DNA of 64,000 nucleotides from NCBI RefSeq assembly GCF_014642655.1, contig NZ_BMIR01000009.1:62001-126000 (forward strand), read 5' to 3'. The DNA comes from Pullulanibacillus camelliae. GTDB taxonomy: Bacteria; Bacillota; Bacilli; Bacillales; Sporolactobacillaceae. The position numbers were made by a program, and so were the translations under genes. The notes under the pieces were generated by a model. It did not search any database. It was not told the DNA's origin and saw nothing but the letters and a program-made list of their open reading frames with translations. Positions within the stretch are counted from its first letter, which is position 1. Each line of letters begins with the position of its first letter. Below, in pieces: positions 40,911 through 52,086 of this stretch.

Positions 40911-40939
40911 TTGACAAATTGCAGTGGACTCCGTATGCT
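40911..40939 (+). promoter_or_regulatory. sigma-A promoter for the hisS-aspS T-box operon
   Basis: TTGACA (40911-40916) and TATGCT (40934-40939) with exactly 17 bp between them, just upstream of the T-box leader. Confidence 0.7.
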
Positions 40940-40944
40940 TATTG

Positions 40945-41247
40945 CAAGCTAATTAAAGCATTAAAGATAACCGATGAGGAAGACAAGTAATTATGCAGCG
41001 CTTTGAATAGAGAAGGAACGCCATGGCTGGAAGCGTTTCTGCAAAGCACGTAATGAATGACACTTCCGAGGTGTCTTCTCGAACGCTTAAGAGCCAGAAG
41101 CCTTAAGTCAGTAGAGAGGACCGTAACCAAGGCGTTAACTGGCGTAAGCGGAAGCTTTAATTTTTTAGATCGTTGCTTCAAAAAGGGTGGCACCACGGGT
41201 AAACTCGTCCCTTATTCACGTCATTGGATGTGGATAAGGGACTTTTT
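40945..41247 (+). promoter_or_regulatory. T-box riboswitch leader of hisS-aspS (probable Asp GAC specifier)
   Basis: The T-box sequence AGGGTGGCACCACGGG is at 41184-41199. The terminator hairpin pairs GTCCCTTATTCAC (41207-41219) with GTGGATAAGGGAC (41230-41242), followed by five Ts. Stem I is anchored by GGAAG/CTTCC with an AGTA motif near 40985. Directly inside the 3' base of stem I is GAAT-GAC-A, so I read the specifier as GAC (41059-41061), aspartate. A histidine specifier (CAC one step later) cannot be excluded. Confidence 0.9.
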
Positions 41248-41301
41248 CTATTTTAAGGACCCTATTGGCTTGAAGCACAGGACTGATGAGGAGGGAACGA
41301 T

Positions 41302-42579
41302 ATGACCATACAAATACCAAGAGGAACACAAGACATTCTACCGGACGCCTCTCCGAAATGGCAATGGATGGTTGAAAAGGCAAGACAGCTTTGTAAGCTG
41401 TATCGCTACGATGAAATCAAAACACCTATGTTTGAATCAACAGACCTCTTTCAACGGGGGGTTGGTGAAACGACAGATATTGTTCAAAAAGAAATGTACA
41501 CATTTAAGGATAGAGGCGATCGAAGCTTAACGTTAAGGCCAGAAGGTACAGCTCCAGTTGTCAGGTCATATGTGGAGAATAAAATGCATGGCTGGGCAAA
41601 TCAACCTGTTAAGCTCTACTATATCGGTGAGATGTTCCGTTATGAGCGGCCACAGGCTGGAAGAACGAGACAGCTGACACAGTTTGGTGTCGAAGCCATC
41701 GGAACTGAGGACCCAACGCTTGATGCGGAAGTGATTGCCCTTGCGATGTCCTATTATAAGAGCTTCGGTTTAACTAAGCTAAAATTGGTCATTAACAGCC
41801 TGGGAGATATAGAAAGCCGCAAGGCACATCGTGAGGCGCTCATCCGTCATTTTGAGCCATCCATTCATGAGTTTTGCACTGATTGCCAAAATCGTTTGCA
41901 AAAAAATCCGTTGCGCATTCTAGATTGTAAGGTCGATAGAGATCATCCGCTCATGGCGACAGCACCATCTATATTGGAGTACTTAAATGAGGCGTCCGCA
42001 AAGTATTTCACGGATGTGAAACAAACGCTGGATCAAATGGGTGTAACTTATGAAGTTGATCCTACACTTGTGCGTGGCTTAGATTATTATAACCACACAA
42101 CCTTTGAAATTATGGGTGCAGATTTCGGAGCGATCACAACCCTGTGTGGCGGAGGGCGCTATGGCGGCTTAGTCCATGAGCTTGGTGGTCCTGAAACATC
42201 GGGAATCGGCTTTGCCTTGAGCTTTGAACGCTTACTTCTAGCACTTAATGCTGAAGGGGTTGAACCAGAAATAGCCAACCCTCTGCATTGTTATATCGTG
42301 ACGATTGGGGAAGCGGCTGAAGGAAAAGCAGCAGAGCTTTTATTTAAGCTCAGACAAGCTGGGATTACAGCGGATAAAGATTACATGCATCGCAAAACAA
42401 AGGGGCAATTCAAGCAAGCGGATCGCTTTGGAGCAAAAACCGTTGCGGTTTTAGGGGATGAGGAGTTAGAAAAGGCTGTGATCAATGTCAAAAACATGGC
42501 ATCAGGTGAACAGCAGGCTGTCGCTTTTAGTGATTTGCCAAGTTATATCAAATCGATCGTTGATCAGCAGGAGGGCTAA
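41302..42579 (+). CDS. hisS: histidine--tRNA ligase
   Basis: Class II synthetase for histidine. Motif 1 region ([20 protein letters not shown]), motif 2 ([20 protein letters not shown]), the histidine-specific [15 protein letters not shown] and motif 3 ([15 protein letters not shown]) are present. A C-terminal anticodon-binding domain begins near residue 330. It has 425 residues. The stop TAA at 42577-42579 overlaps the first ATG of aspS. Confidence 0.97.
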   Translation: MTIQIPRGTQDILPDASPKWQWMVEKARQLCKLYRYDEIKTPMFESTDLFQRGVGETTDIVQKEMYTFKDRGDRSLTLRPEGTAPVVRSYVENKMHGWANQPVKLYYIGEMFRYERPQAGRTRQLTQFGVEAIGTEDPTLDAEVIALAMSYYKSFGLTKLKLVINSLGDIESRKAHREALIRHFEPSIHEFCTDCQNRLQKNPLRILDCKVDRDHPLMATAPSILEYLNEASAKYFTDVKQTLDQMGVTYEVDPTLVRGLDYYNHTTFEIMGADFGAITTLCGGGRYGGLVHELGGPETSGIGFALSFERLLLALNAEGVEPEIANPLHCYIVTIGEAAEGKAAELLFKLRQAGITADKDYMHRKTKGQFKQADRFGAKTVAVLGDEELEKAVINVKNMASGEQQAVAFSDLPSYIKSIVDQQEG

Positions 42580-42581
42580 TG

Positions 42582-44360
42582 ATGACAGTGAGAATACCAT
42601 GTGGAGCGTTGACAACTGAACATATCGGACAAATCATTACACTACAAGGCTGGGTCCAAAGACGACGGGATTTGGGTGGCTTGATTTTTATCGATATGCG
42701 TGATCGCTCAGGGATTGTTCAAATCGTCTTTGATCCTGAAGGGTCGAAAGATGCATTTACAACAGCAGAAAGGGTACGTAACGAATTTGTTGTTGAGGTA
42801 ACAGGCGAGGTTATCGCTCGGGCAGAAAATGCCATTAACGATAAAATTCAAACAGGTCATATAGAGGTTAAGGTGGAGACCCTTCATATTTTAAATGAAT
42901 CCAAAACTCCGCCGTTTTCCATAGATGATGATGCAGAGGTCTCTGAAGAGGTACGTCTTAAATATCGTTATCTTGATTTGCGTCGTCCTGTCATGCAAAA
43001 TACATTTAAAATCAGACATGAAACGTCTAAAGCCATTCGGCGTTTTCTAGAGGATAAGGATTTCTTAGAGGTGGAAACCCCGATCTTAACTAAGAGTACT
43101 CCTGAAGGTGCGCGTGACTATCTTGTACCTAGTCGCGTCCATCCAGGTGAATTTTATGCATTGCCACAGTCCCCCCAAATCTTTAAGCAATTATTGATGG
43201 TGGGAGGTATGGAAAAATATTTCCAAATCGTTCGCTGTTTTCGTGATGAAGACCTGCGTGCGGATCGTCAGCCAGAATTTACTCAGGTCGATATTGAAGT
43301 CTCTTTTTTCGAACGTGAAGCTTTCCTTGCGATGATTGAAGAGATGATGATTCATGTTGTAGATAAAGTACGGGGAACGACAATCTCAGGCCCGTTCCCG
43401 CGCTTAACTTATGCTGAAGCTATGGCGCGCTATGGCAGCGATAAGCCGGATACCCGTTTTGGCTTAGAATTGATCGATGTGTCGGCTATTGTTGAAAACA
43501 GCGGCTTTAAGGTGTTTAGCGATACGGTGGCAAATGGTGGACAGGTTAAAGCGATTAATGTGGAAGGACAAGCGGAAAACTATTCCAGAAAGAATATTGA
43601 TACATTGACTGACTTTGTCAACCGTTATGGTGCCAAAGGCTTAGCTTGGTTAAAAATTGAAAATGGTGAGCCTAAGGGACCGATTGCGAAGTTCTTTGAG
43701 GCGGAAACTGCAGGAGAGCTGCTCAAGGCGACAAACGCAAAAGACGGAGACCTTCTTCTCTTTGTTGCTGACAAGCCACAGGTGGTAGCCGATAGTTTAG
43801 GTGCTCTTCGATTAAAGCTCGGTAAGGAACTTGACCTTATAGATGAAGCTCAGCTTAACTTTTTATGGATCACTGAATTTCCGCTTTTTGCGTGGGATGA
43901 GGATGAAGCGCGATATGTTGCAGAACATCATCCTTTCACGATGCCAATGGTTGAAGACATTGATAAGTTAGAGACTGATCCAGGCGCTGTACGTGCTCAA
44001 GCTTATGACCTTGTGCTTAATGGCTATGAACTAGGCAGTGGCTCACAGCGGATTCATAAGAGAGAATTCCAGGAGAAAATGTTTAAGCTGCTAGGATTTT
44101 CTAAAGAACAAGCAGAAGCTCAATTTGGCTTCTTAATGGAAGCTTTTGAATATGGTGCGCCTCCTCATGGCGGTGTAGCGTTAGGGATTGATCGGATTGT
44201 CATGATCCTTGCTGGTCGAACCAATCTTAGAGAAACCATTGCCTTCCCGAAAACGGCCAATGCCTCTTGTTTGTTGACCCAAGCACCATCGCCGGTGGAT
44301 GAGAAGCAACTGGATCAATTGCATATTCAATTGCTTCGTGAAAATGAGAGAGTGGAATAA
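42582..44360 (+). CDS. aspS: aspartate--tRNA ligase
   Basis: Class II bacterial-type AspRS. The N-terminal OB-fold anticodon domain ([20 protein letters not shown]) is followed by motif 2 ([20 protein letters not shown]), the bacterial GAD insertion domain (~275-420) and motif 3 ([15 protein letters not shown]). I prefer ATG 42582, six bases after GGAGGG, over the adjacent ATG at 42579, which overlaps the hisS stop. 592 residues. The 6S RNA promoter lies immediately downstream. Confidence 0.97.
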   Translation: MTVRIPCGALTTEHIGQIITLQGWVQRRRDLGGLIFIDMRDRSGIVQIVFDPEGSKDAFTTAERVRNEFVVEVTGEVIARAENAINDKIQTGHIEVKVETLHILNESKTPPFSIDDDAEVSEEVRLKYRYLDLRRPVMQNTFKIRHETSKAIRRFLEDKDFLEVETPILTKSTPEGARDYLVPSRVHPGEFYALPQSPQIFKQLLMVGGMEKYFQIVRCFRDEDLRADRQPEFTQVDIEVSFFEREAFLAMIEEMMIHVVDKVRGTTISGPFPRLTYAEAMARYGSDKPDTRFGLELIDVSAIVENSGFKVFSDTVANGGQVKAINVEGQAENYSRKNIDTLTDFVNRYGAKGLAWLKIENGEPKGPIAKFFEAETAGELLKATNAKDGDLLLFVADKPQVVADSLGALRLKLGKELDLIDEAQLNFLWITEFPLFAWDEDEARYVAEHHPFTMPMVEDIDKLETDPGAVRAQAYDLVLNGYELGSGSQRIHKREFQEKMFKLLGFSKEQAEAQFGFLMEAFEYGAPPHGGVALGIDRIVMILAGRTNLRETIAFPKTANASCLLTQAPSPVDEKQLDQLHIQLLRENERVE

Positions 44361-44388
44361 AGGGTTTCATTCCTACAGGCGCATTGCC

Positions 44389-44418
44389 TTGAAGTCGGAC
44401 GGAAGCCTATGTTAGAAT
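44389..44418 (+). promoter_or_regulatory. sigma-A type promoter of the 6S RNA gene
   Basis: TTGAAG (44389-44394) and TAGAAT (44413-44418) with an 18-bp spacer. The 6S RNA closing stem begins ~16 bases after the -10. Confidence 0.6.
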
Positions 44419-44431
44419 AACACTAATCAAA

Positions 44432-44618
44432 AAAGAGTCCTGAAGTGTACGTAAAAAACCACATGTTTTGACCGAACATGATTGAAAAGGGAGCCTGTTG
44501 GTTTTTATCTGGATTGCATGCCTCAGCTAGATGTGGACGCATGAGAGATAAGGCAGGGCACCCACCTGCGAAGAGCGGGTTCAAAACTCGGGTTCTATAC
44601 GGCACAATTGGGACTCTT
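44432..44618 (+). ncRNA. bsrB: 6S RNA (6S-2/BsrB-like)
   Basis: This ~187-nt segment has the 6S fold: a closing stem AGAGTCC (44434-44440) / GGGACTCT (44610-44617), a long interrupted hairpin, and the typical late block GCACCCACCTGCG...GGGTTC...GGGTTCTATACGGC. B. subtilis bsrB (6S-2 RNA) lies in the same place, directly downstream of aspS. 6S RNA mimics an open promoter and sequesters the sigma-A RNA polymerase holoenzyme. Structure inferred by eye; a covariance-model search would settle it. Confidence 0.85.
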
Positions 44619-44633
44619 GTTTTATGTTTAATT

Positions 44634-44790
44634 AGAAAACTTGGCTTGCACCACTTCGCTGGTACTCCTGATGTGATTTTTGCAAATCACACACTTAAGT
44701 TGCCGCCAAGCCTTAGAAGGCGAAAGCCAAAGTTACACTTATACTCTCTTTCTTTGGAGCGTCAGCGAAATTATACATTCTGATAGTATA
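44634..44790 (-). repeat. R2 dispersed repeat, inverted copy
   Basis: Read on the minus strand this is the same element as at 50725: it starts ACTATCAGAATGTATAATTT, then AAGTGTAACTTTGGCTTTCG, CTAAGGCTTGGCGGCA, the core hairpin GTGTGATTTGCAAAAATCAC, and ATCAGGAGTACCAGCGAAGT, ending CAAGCCAAGTTTTCT. Length ~155 bp. It contains no plausible gene. The partial inverted match between AACTTGGCTT and AAAGCCAAAGTT near its two sides is reminiscent of a MITE. Confidence 0.8.
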
Positions 44791-44822
44791 AAAAAACGGG
44801 CCGTTGAGTGGCTCGTTTTTTA
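44791..44822 (+). terminator. intrinsic terminator downstream of the 6S RNA/R2 block
   Basis: AACGGGCC and GGCTCGTT pair (one G-U) around GTTGAGT and are followed by Ts; A-rich on the other side, so possibly bidirectional and also serving rsfA. Confidence 0.7.
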
Positions 44823-44912
44823 GTCATATTGTATTAACGGAAAAAGTCTTTTGCGACAATGCTTTAGTAAAAGCAGGCGCTGCTCACTGCAGACTAAGCT
44901 TACCTTCCCGCG

Positions 44913-45560
44913 TTACTTAGCGAGTTTTTCAAGGTTTCCGTTTTTATCCATCTTGAAGGCTGGTCCATGGGAATCCGCTTCATCGGCCAGCATCACCATG
45001 CGTCTTGCACGATCCATGATACTAATAAGAGATTGATAATCCTCTTCGATGGTTTGATGATTTTCCTTAAGCTTTTCAATTTCTTTTTCTTGCTGTTTGA
45101 CCTTTTGCTCTAATTCTTCATTTTTCTTCCAAAGGCTTTCATTTTCTGTACGTAATCGCATGCCTTCAGAATCATTAGTTTGTAAGTTTTGTAGAAATTG
45201 GATGACTTCATTAAGTGTGAGCTGAGGGCTGTCACCTTGCTCAGAGATAACAGGAGGTAAGTCGAGTGATTGGGCCTGTTGGTCTCGATAGCTTGGTTGC
45301 CAGTTTTGGATCGGCCGCTTTTGCTGTGCTCTTTTTAACTGCTTTCGTTGCTTTTTAGCTAACTCTACGGCTTTCTCATACTTTTTCCGTACGATAGCAT
45401 TCCAACGAAAACCGCAAGCGGCTCCTGTCCGATTTAATTTGTCACCCACTTCTTCAAAGGCATCTAATTGAGTGCTACCTTCGCGCACATGTCTTAATAC
45501 GGTTTCAGCTAGTAATAAATCATCTTCATGGCTCCATGCATCTTGTCTTACTTTTGTCAT
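44913..45560 (-). CDS. rsfA: RsfA-family sporulation transcriptional regulator
   Basis: RsfA-type proteins are Myb/SANT-like regulators of forespore (sigma-F) expression. The N-terminal domain ([40 protein letters not shown]) binds DNA. A variable linker and a long coiled coil (~135-190, [20 protein letters not shown]) follow. I start at ATG 45560 behind AAGGAGAGG, giving 215 residues; upstream in-frame residues are not family-like. It lies downstream of rarA on the same strand. B. subtilis has yrvM (tcdA) in this interval instead. Confidence 0.85.
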   Translation of the reverse strand: MTKVRQDAWSHEDDLLLAETVLRHVREGSTQLDAFEEVGDKLNRTGAACGFRWNAIVRKKYEKAVELAKKQRKQLKRAQQKRPIQNWQPSYRDQQAQSLDLPPVISEQGDSPQLTLNEVIQFLQNLQTNDSEGMRLRTENESLWKKNEELEQKVKQQEKEIEKLKENHQTIEEDYQSLISIMDRARRMVMLADEADSHGPAFKMDKNGNLEKLAK

Positions 45561-45688
45561 GTATATACCTCTCCTTAAGATAAATTGCTTAATAGAAAGG
45601 ATAGACAAAATGTGATGGAATTATACAAAGCAACTCTAATTTTTCTATATATCTACTGAAAAGGCTTGATATTATTGGAAATAGCGAC

Positions 45689-47014
45689 TTACTTTTTCTT
45701 TCGCGATAACCAATAATCGAGTCGTTTTTGAATGGTCTTTTCATGCCCACGTGGTGAAGGTGTATAAAATTGACGGCCAAGTAAATGATCGGGTAAGTAC
45801 TGTTGATCAACAAAGCCATCAGGTGCATCATGGGGATACTGATAATCGATCCCGTGTCCCAACTGCTTGGCTCCTTTATAATGGGCATCCCTGAGATGAA
45901 TAGGCACTTGACCCGTACGTTCCTTTTTAACGGCCTCTAGGGCGGCATCTATCCCTAGGATCACGCGATTGGATTTCGGTGCAGTTGCGATATAAAGTGC
46001 GGCCTCCGCCAAAGGAATGCGGGCTTCTGGCATGCCTAGAAAATCGACTGCATAGGCGGCCGCTTGAGCGACGAGTAAGGCGTTGGGATCTGATAAACCG
46101 ACATCTTCCGCTGCGTGAACATAAATGCGTCTGGCAATGAATCGTGGGTCTTCGCCAGCGGTGATCATTTTCGCCAGCCAATATAGTGTGGCGTCAGGGT
46201 CAGAGCCGCGCATGCTTTTAATAAAGGCTGAGACTGTATCATAATGGTTATCTCCAGATTTATCATATTGTAATACACGCTCTTGGATGGATTCTTCGGC
46301 CTCTGCAAGAGTGACGTGAATCTTCCCCGTATTGTTGGGCGGTGTCGTTAAAACGGCTAATTCTAGAGCATGGAGGGCTGTACGCGCATCGCCATTTGCC
46401 ACATCAACTAAGTGTGCGAGGGCATCATCATCAATTTTAACAGGATAATTGCCATAGCCCCGTTCTTTATCGGATAGGGCCTGTTGTAAGATAGCTTGAA
46501 TGTCGTCATCAGTTAAAGACTCAAAACGAAATAAGCGTGACCGTGAGAGCAGCGCAGGATTAATTTCGAACATGGGACTTTCGGTTGTTGCCCCGATTAA
46601 TATGATGGTTCCATCTTCTACAAAAGGAAGCAGGGCATCTTGTTGGCTTTTATTAAATCGATGAATTTCATCGATAAAGGCCACCGTTTTTTGCTCCTCG
46701 AATTTTAAGCGTTCTTGTGCAGCTGACGTGATGCTGCGTATATCATTAACCCCTGAAGTCACTGCGTTGATTTGTTGAAAGTAGGCCGAGGTCGTATTGG
46801 CAATGATTCTGGCAAGTGTTGTCTTCCCTGTTCCAGGCGGTCCAAAAAAGATCATTGCAGTTAATTGATCCGCTTGAATGGCACGGCGAAGCAGGCGACC
46901 TTCACCAACAATCGCATCTTGACCGATAAATTCATCCAAGGTTCTCGGGCGCATTCGCGTAGCAAGTGGTGCTCCAGCCTGTCTTTTCTCATTAGAGTAG
47001 TCAAATAGATCCAT
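45689..47014 (-). CDS. rarA: replication-associated recombination protein A (RarA/MgsA)
   Basis: RarA is a AAA+ ATPase related to the clamp loader that acts at stalled forks. Walker [17 protein letters not shown], Walker [16 protein letters not shown] and sensor 1 [20 protein letters not shown] are intact, and the C-terminal tetramerisation domain ([20 protein letters not shown]-type, here [17 protein letters not shown]) is present. It has 441 residues. AAAGGACGAG precedes the start on the minus strand. It corresponds to yrvN in B. subtilis, next to cymR. Confidence 0.95.
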   Translation of the reverse strand: MDLFDYSNEKRQAGAPLATRMRPRTLDEFIGQDAIVGEGRLLRRAIQADQLTAMIFFGPPGTGKTTLARIIANTTSAYFQQINAVTSGVNDIRSITSAAQERLKFEEQKTVAFIDEIHRFNKSQQDALLPFVEDGTIILIGATTESPMFEINPALLSRSRLFRFESLTDDDIQAILQQALSDKERGYGNYPVKIDDDALAHLVDVANGDARTALHALELAVLTTPPNNTGKIHVTLAEAEESIQERVLQYDKSGDNHYDTVSAFIKSMRGSDPDATLYWLAKMITAGEDPRFIARRIYVHAAEDVGLSDPNALLVAQAAAYAVDFLGMPEARIPLAEAALYIATAPKSNRVILGIDAALEAVKKERTGQVPIHLRDAHYKGAKQLGHGIDYQYPHDAPDGFVDQQYLPDHLLGRQFYTPSPRGHEKTIQKRLDYWLSRKKK

Positions 47015-47339
47015 AATTGCTCGTCCTTTCTGACGGTGGTTCTGTCAATGAAGGCGATTCATTCTTCATACTGAATCACTAGAGTTATTCATCCTATTAT
47101 AACATTAAGTAGAATGATGATTCAGTTTGCTTAGCTTTGCTCGCATACCCAAAGGTAAGCATTCATGTTATACTAGTTGTGCTAAATTTCTATACAAATA
47201 GAAATCGTACATAATATGGAGTCATTTGATAGGTTTAAAAACAGGGAAGGTCAGTTCACCATGAGGTCATAGCAATTTTTAGCGATTTGATCATGTTTAC
47301 ACCCTCTGACGGAAGGTGTGTCATGACGATATGGCAACC

Positions 47340-47871
47340 ATAAATGTATAGCTGTCACTTTCATCTTTTTTAATCGGCTTGATCATCATGGCTTTGGGAT
47401 TGGCTTTGATCATTTATGCCAACCTAATAACACCTCGGGTTCCTTCAGTGTGTTTTTTAGAAGCGTTTCGTTATTAACTGTCGGGACATGGCAATTCGTT
47501 CAATACGCAATGAACAAGAGGTATGAGCAAAAGCTGGCCCAATAAGAGTTTAGCGAGTGGCTGCGCTGATCTTTTTATGGCTGTCCTTCAAACGCTAAAT
47601 GATTTATTATTAAAATGGGGAATGTTATTGCGTGGTACCTGCAATAGACATTGCAACAGATCGTGGAGTGAAAACGCCGTGGCAGTTTATGTTTTATCGA
47701 GTCGATTGGCGGGATAGAAGCACTTTAACGTTTGGGGAATTATGGAGGCGGGTGTGTTCAACTTTAGGCTGGCTGTAGAGAGGTGTTGTTTCCAGCGACA
47801 CCGTCTGTTTGAATTAACCATTGGTACAATTGTGGGAAAACGTCTTCCCATTTTTCACAAGCTTTAGTCAA
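47340..47871 (+). pseudogene. decayed YczE/YitT-like membrane permease gene
   Basis: No intact frame exists, but three pieces in different frames read like one membrane protein: LSSFLIGLIIMALGLALIIY with ANL (~47352-47424); SFSVFFRSVSLLTVGTWQFV and QYAMNKRYEQ (~47436-47542); NDLLLKWGMLLRGT, later LTFGELWRR..STLGWL and finally RLFELTIGTIVGKRLPIFH ending in TAG at ~47869. The order (helix, ANL..PWD-like spot, LTVGTW, a later LGWLLGG-like stretch) resembles the YczE/YitT family. Several frameshifts and stops are needed, so it is a fossil. The family call is tentative. Confidence 0.45.
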
Positions 47872-47897
47872 GATGATATTTGAAGGGGGTACTTTCT

Positions 47898-48320
47898 TTG
47901 AAGATTTCAACAAAGGGAAGATACGGACTCACCATCATGATGGCCCTCGCTGAGCATTATGGTAAGGGTCCTTTGGCACTTAAAGTGATTGCAGAAAAAC
48001 ATAATTTGTCAGAACATTATTTGGAACAACTGATTGCGCCACTCAGAAATGCGGGATTAGTGAACAGTATTCGCGGTGCTTATGGAGGCTATGTTTTAGC
48101 GAGTGAGCCTCATGAAATTACGACCGCAGACATCATTCGGGTGCTTGAAGGTCCCATCCGACCAGTAGAAATTATGGATGATGATGATCCAGCGAAGCGT
48201 GAGCTCTGGATTAAGATTCGTGATGCGGTTAAAGGGGTTTTAGATAATACGACGCTTGCGGATTTAATTAGCTTTGATAAAGATGATCATACACAAGATC
48301 CGTATATGTTTTACATTTAA
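47898..48320 (+). CDS. cymR: cysteine metabolism repressor CymR (Rrf2 family)
   Basis: CymR represses cysteine and methionine uptake and synthesis genes, with CysK as co-repressor. The protein begins MKISTKGRYGLTIMMALAEH and contains LSEHYLEQLIAPLRNAGLV, IRGAYGGYVLASEP and IRVLEGPIRPVEIM. There is no iron-sulfur cysteine cluster, in keeping with CymR rather than IscR. Start TTG 47898, six bases after GAAGGGGGT; 140 residues. It heads cymR-desulfurase-mnmA, the conserved sulfur-transfer group. Confidence 0.95.
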   Translation: MKISTKGRYGLTIMMALAEHYGKGPLALKVIAEKHNLSEHYLEQLIAPLRNAGLVNSIRGAYGGYVLASEPHEITTADIIRVLEGPIRPVEIMDDDDPAKRELWIKIRDAVKGVLDNTTLADLISFDKDDHTQDPYMFYI

Positions 48321-48343
48321 AAATGATTTAGGAAGTGGGCAAT

Positions 48344-50646
<2,303 letters not shown>

Positions 50647-50722
50647 GGGCTGAAAACAGAAGTATTCCGCTCATAGAGGAGTCGAACGCATAGAATTTGT
50701 CCATGCGTTCGGCTTTTTTTAT
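50647..50722 (+). terminator. R3 head acting as terminator of mnmA (R3 copy 2, head only)
   Basis: GGGGCTGAAAACAGAAGTAT and CTCATAGAGGAGT match the R3 heads at 7342 and 54657. The hairpin CGAACGCAT (50683-50691) / ATGCGTTCG (50703-50711) is followed by GC and seven Ts. It starts on the base after the mnmA stop. Confidence 0.8.
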
Positions 50723-50724
50723 AC

Positions 50725-50880
50725 TATTAGAAATTATAATTTCGCTGCTGCTCTCAAAGGAAGAGAGTATAAATGTAACTTTGGCTTTCACCATCTAAGG
50801 CTTGCGGGCACCCTAAGAGTGTGATTTGCAAAAATCATATCAGGAGTACCAGCGAAGAGGTGTAAGCCAAGTTTCTAAAA
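50725..50880 (+). repeat. R2 dispersed repeat, direct copy
   Basis: Blocks in order: ACTATTAGAAATTATAATTT, AATGTAACTTTGGCTTTCAC, CTAAGGCTTGCGGGCACC, core GTGTGATTTGCAAAAATCAT, ATCAGGAGTACCAGCGAAGA, TAAGCCAAGTTTCTA. The same blocks occur inverted at 44634. R1 begins at once after it. Confidence 0.82.
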
Positions 50881-51100
50881 AGATCAGAAAGTATAAAATT
50901 TCTGATCATGAGGACGGTGCGGATTTCCACTCCAGGCAGCTCGCTTTCCGCGGGGAAGTGGTAAGTCTCCTCGCGCTGCACGCTGCTAAGGTCTTATCGG
51001 TCTCCCACTTCCCGCAGGACTCTCGTATCGCATCATGAGTCAGCGGCGCTCGAGGAACATACGATTTTAGAGTGTTCCGAATCTCGCGTGCCTTCTAATC
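50881..51100 (+). repeat. R1 dispersed structured repeat, copy 4 (3'-truncated)
   Basis: The opening hairpin is perfect here (GATCAGAAA/TTTCTGATC). The central stem (GCGGGGAAGTGGTAAG against CTTATCG and CCACTTCCCGC) and GCAGGACTCT are kept, but the element stops after CCGAATCTCGCGTGCCTTCT and lacks the terminal terminator hairpin. Confidence 0.83.
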
Positions 51101-51222
51101 CAATCCGCTGGGTGAGTCATTTTTCAGTGGTCCGCAGCGTTTGGGAACATATTGTGCCTGAAATGTTCCGAATCCTCGAGTTTCCCAAATTATGGTTTTA
51201 TTGTGACAAAGGGGAGGTATAA

Positions 51223-51289
51223 ATGAACCAAACTCCCCTCAAATGGCTACTACATTGCCTATTCCTTTAGCCTATGAAGGGATAGGCAT
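51223..51289 (+). other. possible leader peptide with overlapping hairpin
   Basis: AAAGGGGAGGTATAA followed by ATG opens a 15-codon frame, MNQTPLKWLLHCLFL, ending at 51270. A stem TGCCTATTCCTT/AAGGGATAGGCA (51256-51289) overlaps its end, and a U-rich tract (TCTATTTTTTCTTTT) follows. A second pairing GGGGAG/CTCCCC masks the ribosome site. The layout is that of a translated leader or attenuator upstream of the TPR gene, but it could be chance. The rest of 51101-51420 shows nothing else. Confidence 0.3.
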
Positions 51290-51420
51290 TGTTGTCTATT
51301 TTTTCTTTTAATGCTTTGTCTAACGCAAGTGCTAGTGGGAAATTACTGCTCTTCTATTTCCAGCTGCTTCTTATTTTTGATATACTTATCAGAGATTTAG
51401 GGTAACACGGAGGGATCCAA

Positions 51421-52086
51421 ATGGAGGATTGGAATCAGATTGGAATAAACTATTTAAATGAAAAAAAGTATGAAGAAGCCATGCGTGCTTTTGACCGAGC
51501 TATTCAGGATCATCCACAGGATCCGCTTGGATATATTAATTTTGGAACGGTACTTACGATGATTGGCGAATTGGAGCGCTCCTTGAATTTTTTTGAAAAG
51601 GCGATTAGCCTGAAGGCAAACTATCCGTCTGCCCACTATGGTTATGGTGGGGCACTCTATGAGCTAGAGCGTTATAATGAGGCGATTGTGGAGTTTAAAA
51701 AGGCTGAACAACAGGGACTTAATCAGGCGGATCTTCACTTCATGCTTGGGATGTCCTATGTAAATGTTGGCCAGTTGATGATGGCGCTTGTCCATTTGCA
51801 AACAGCTGTCGAATTAAATGAAGATGATGTTGAGGCCCGTTTTCAATATGCTTTATGCTTGGCTAAACTTAATCATATTGATATGGCCCTAGAGCAATTG
51901 AATCGCATTATTGAGCAAAAGCCAAACCACCCGGACGCCTATTATAATATGGGAGTCGCCTTCGGGATGAAGGGACAAAGCGTTGAGGCAAAAGCAGCCT
52001 TTGAAAAAGCATTAGCTTTGCAGGAGGATCATCTCTTAGCTATTAACGGTCTCAAACAGTTGAGTAAAAAGGAACAAGGATCATGA
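51421..52086 (+). CDS. yrrB: tetratricopeptide repeat protein (YrrB-like)
   Basis: The 221-residue protein is built of about six TPR units (for example YLNEKKYEEAMRAFDRAIQD, LERSLNFFEKAISLKANYPS, ALEQLNRIIEQKPNHPDAYY, GQSVEAKAAFEKALALQEDH). Such proteins are protein-protein interaction scaffolds; no partner is established. Position between mnmA and recD2 matches B. subtilis yrrB. It overlaps recD2 by four bases (ATGA), so the two are translationally coupled. Ribosome site CGGAGGGATCCAA. Confidence 0.9.
   Translation: MEDWNQIGINYLNEKKYEEAMRAFDRAIQDHPQDPLGYINFGTVLTMIGELERSLNFFEKAISLKANYPSAHYGYGGALYELERYNEAIVEFKKAEQQGLNQADLHFMLGMSYVNVGQLMMALVHLQTAVELNEDDVEARFQYALCLAKLNHIDMALEQLNRIIEQKPNHPDAYYNMGVAFGMKGQSVEAKAAFEKALALQEDHLLAINGLKQLSKKEQGS

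Noticed and set aside
44478-44783. 101-codon open frame downstream of aspS
   Set aside because: It overlaps the 6S RNA and an inverted R2 repeat, has no ribosome site and mixes two unrelated sequence elements.
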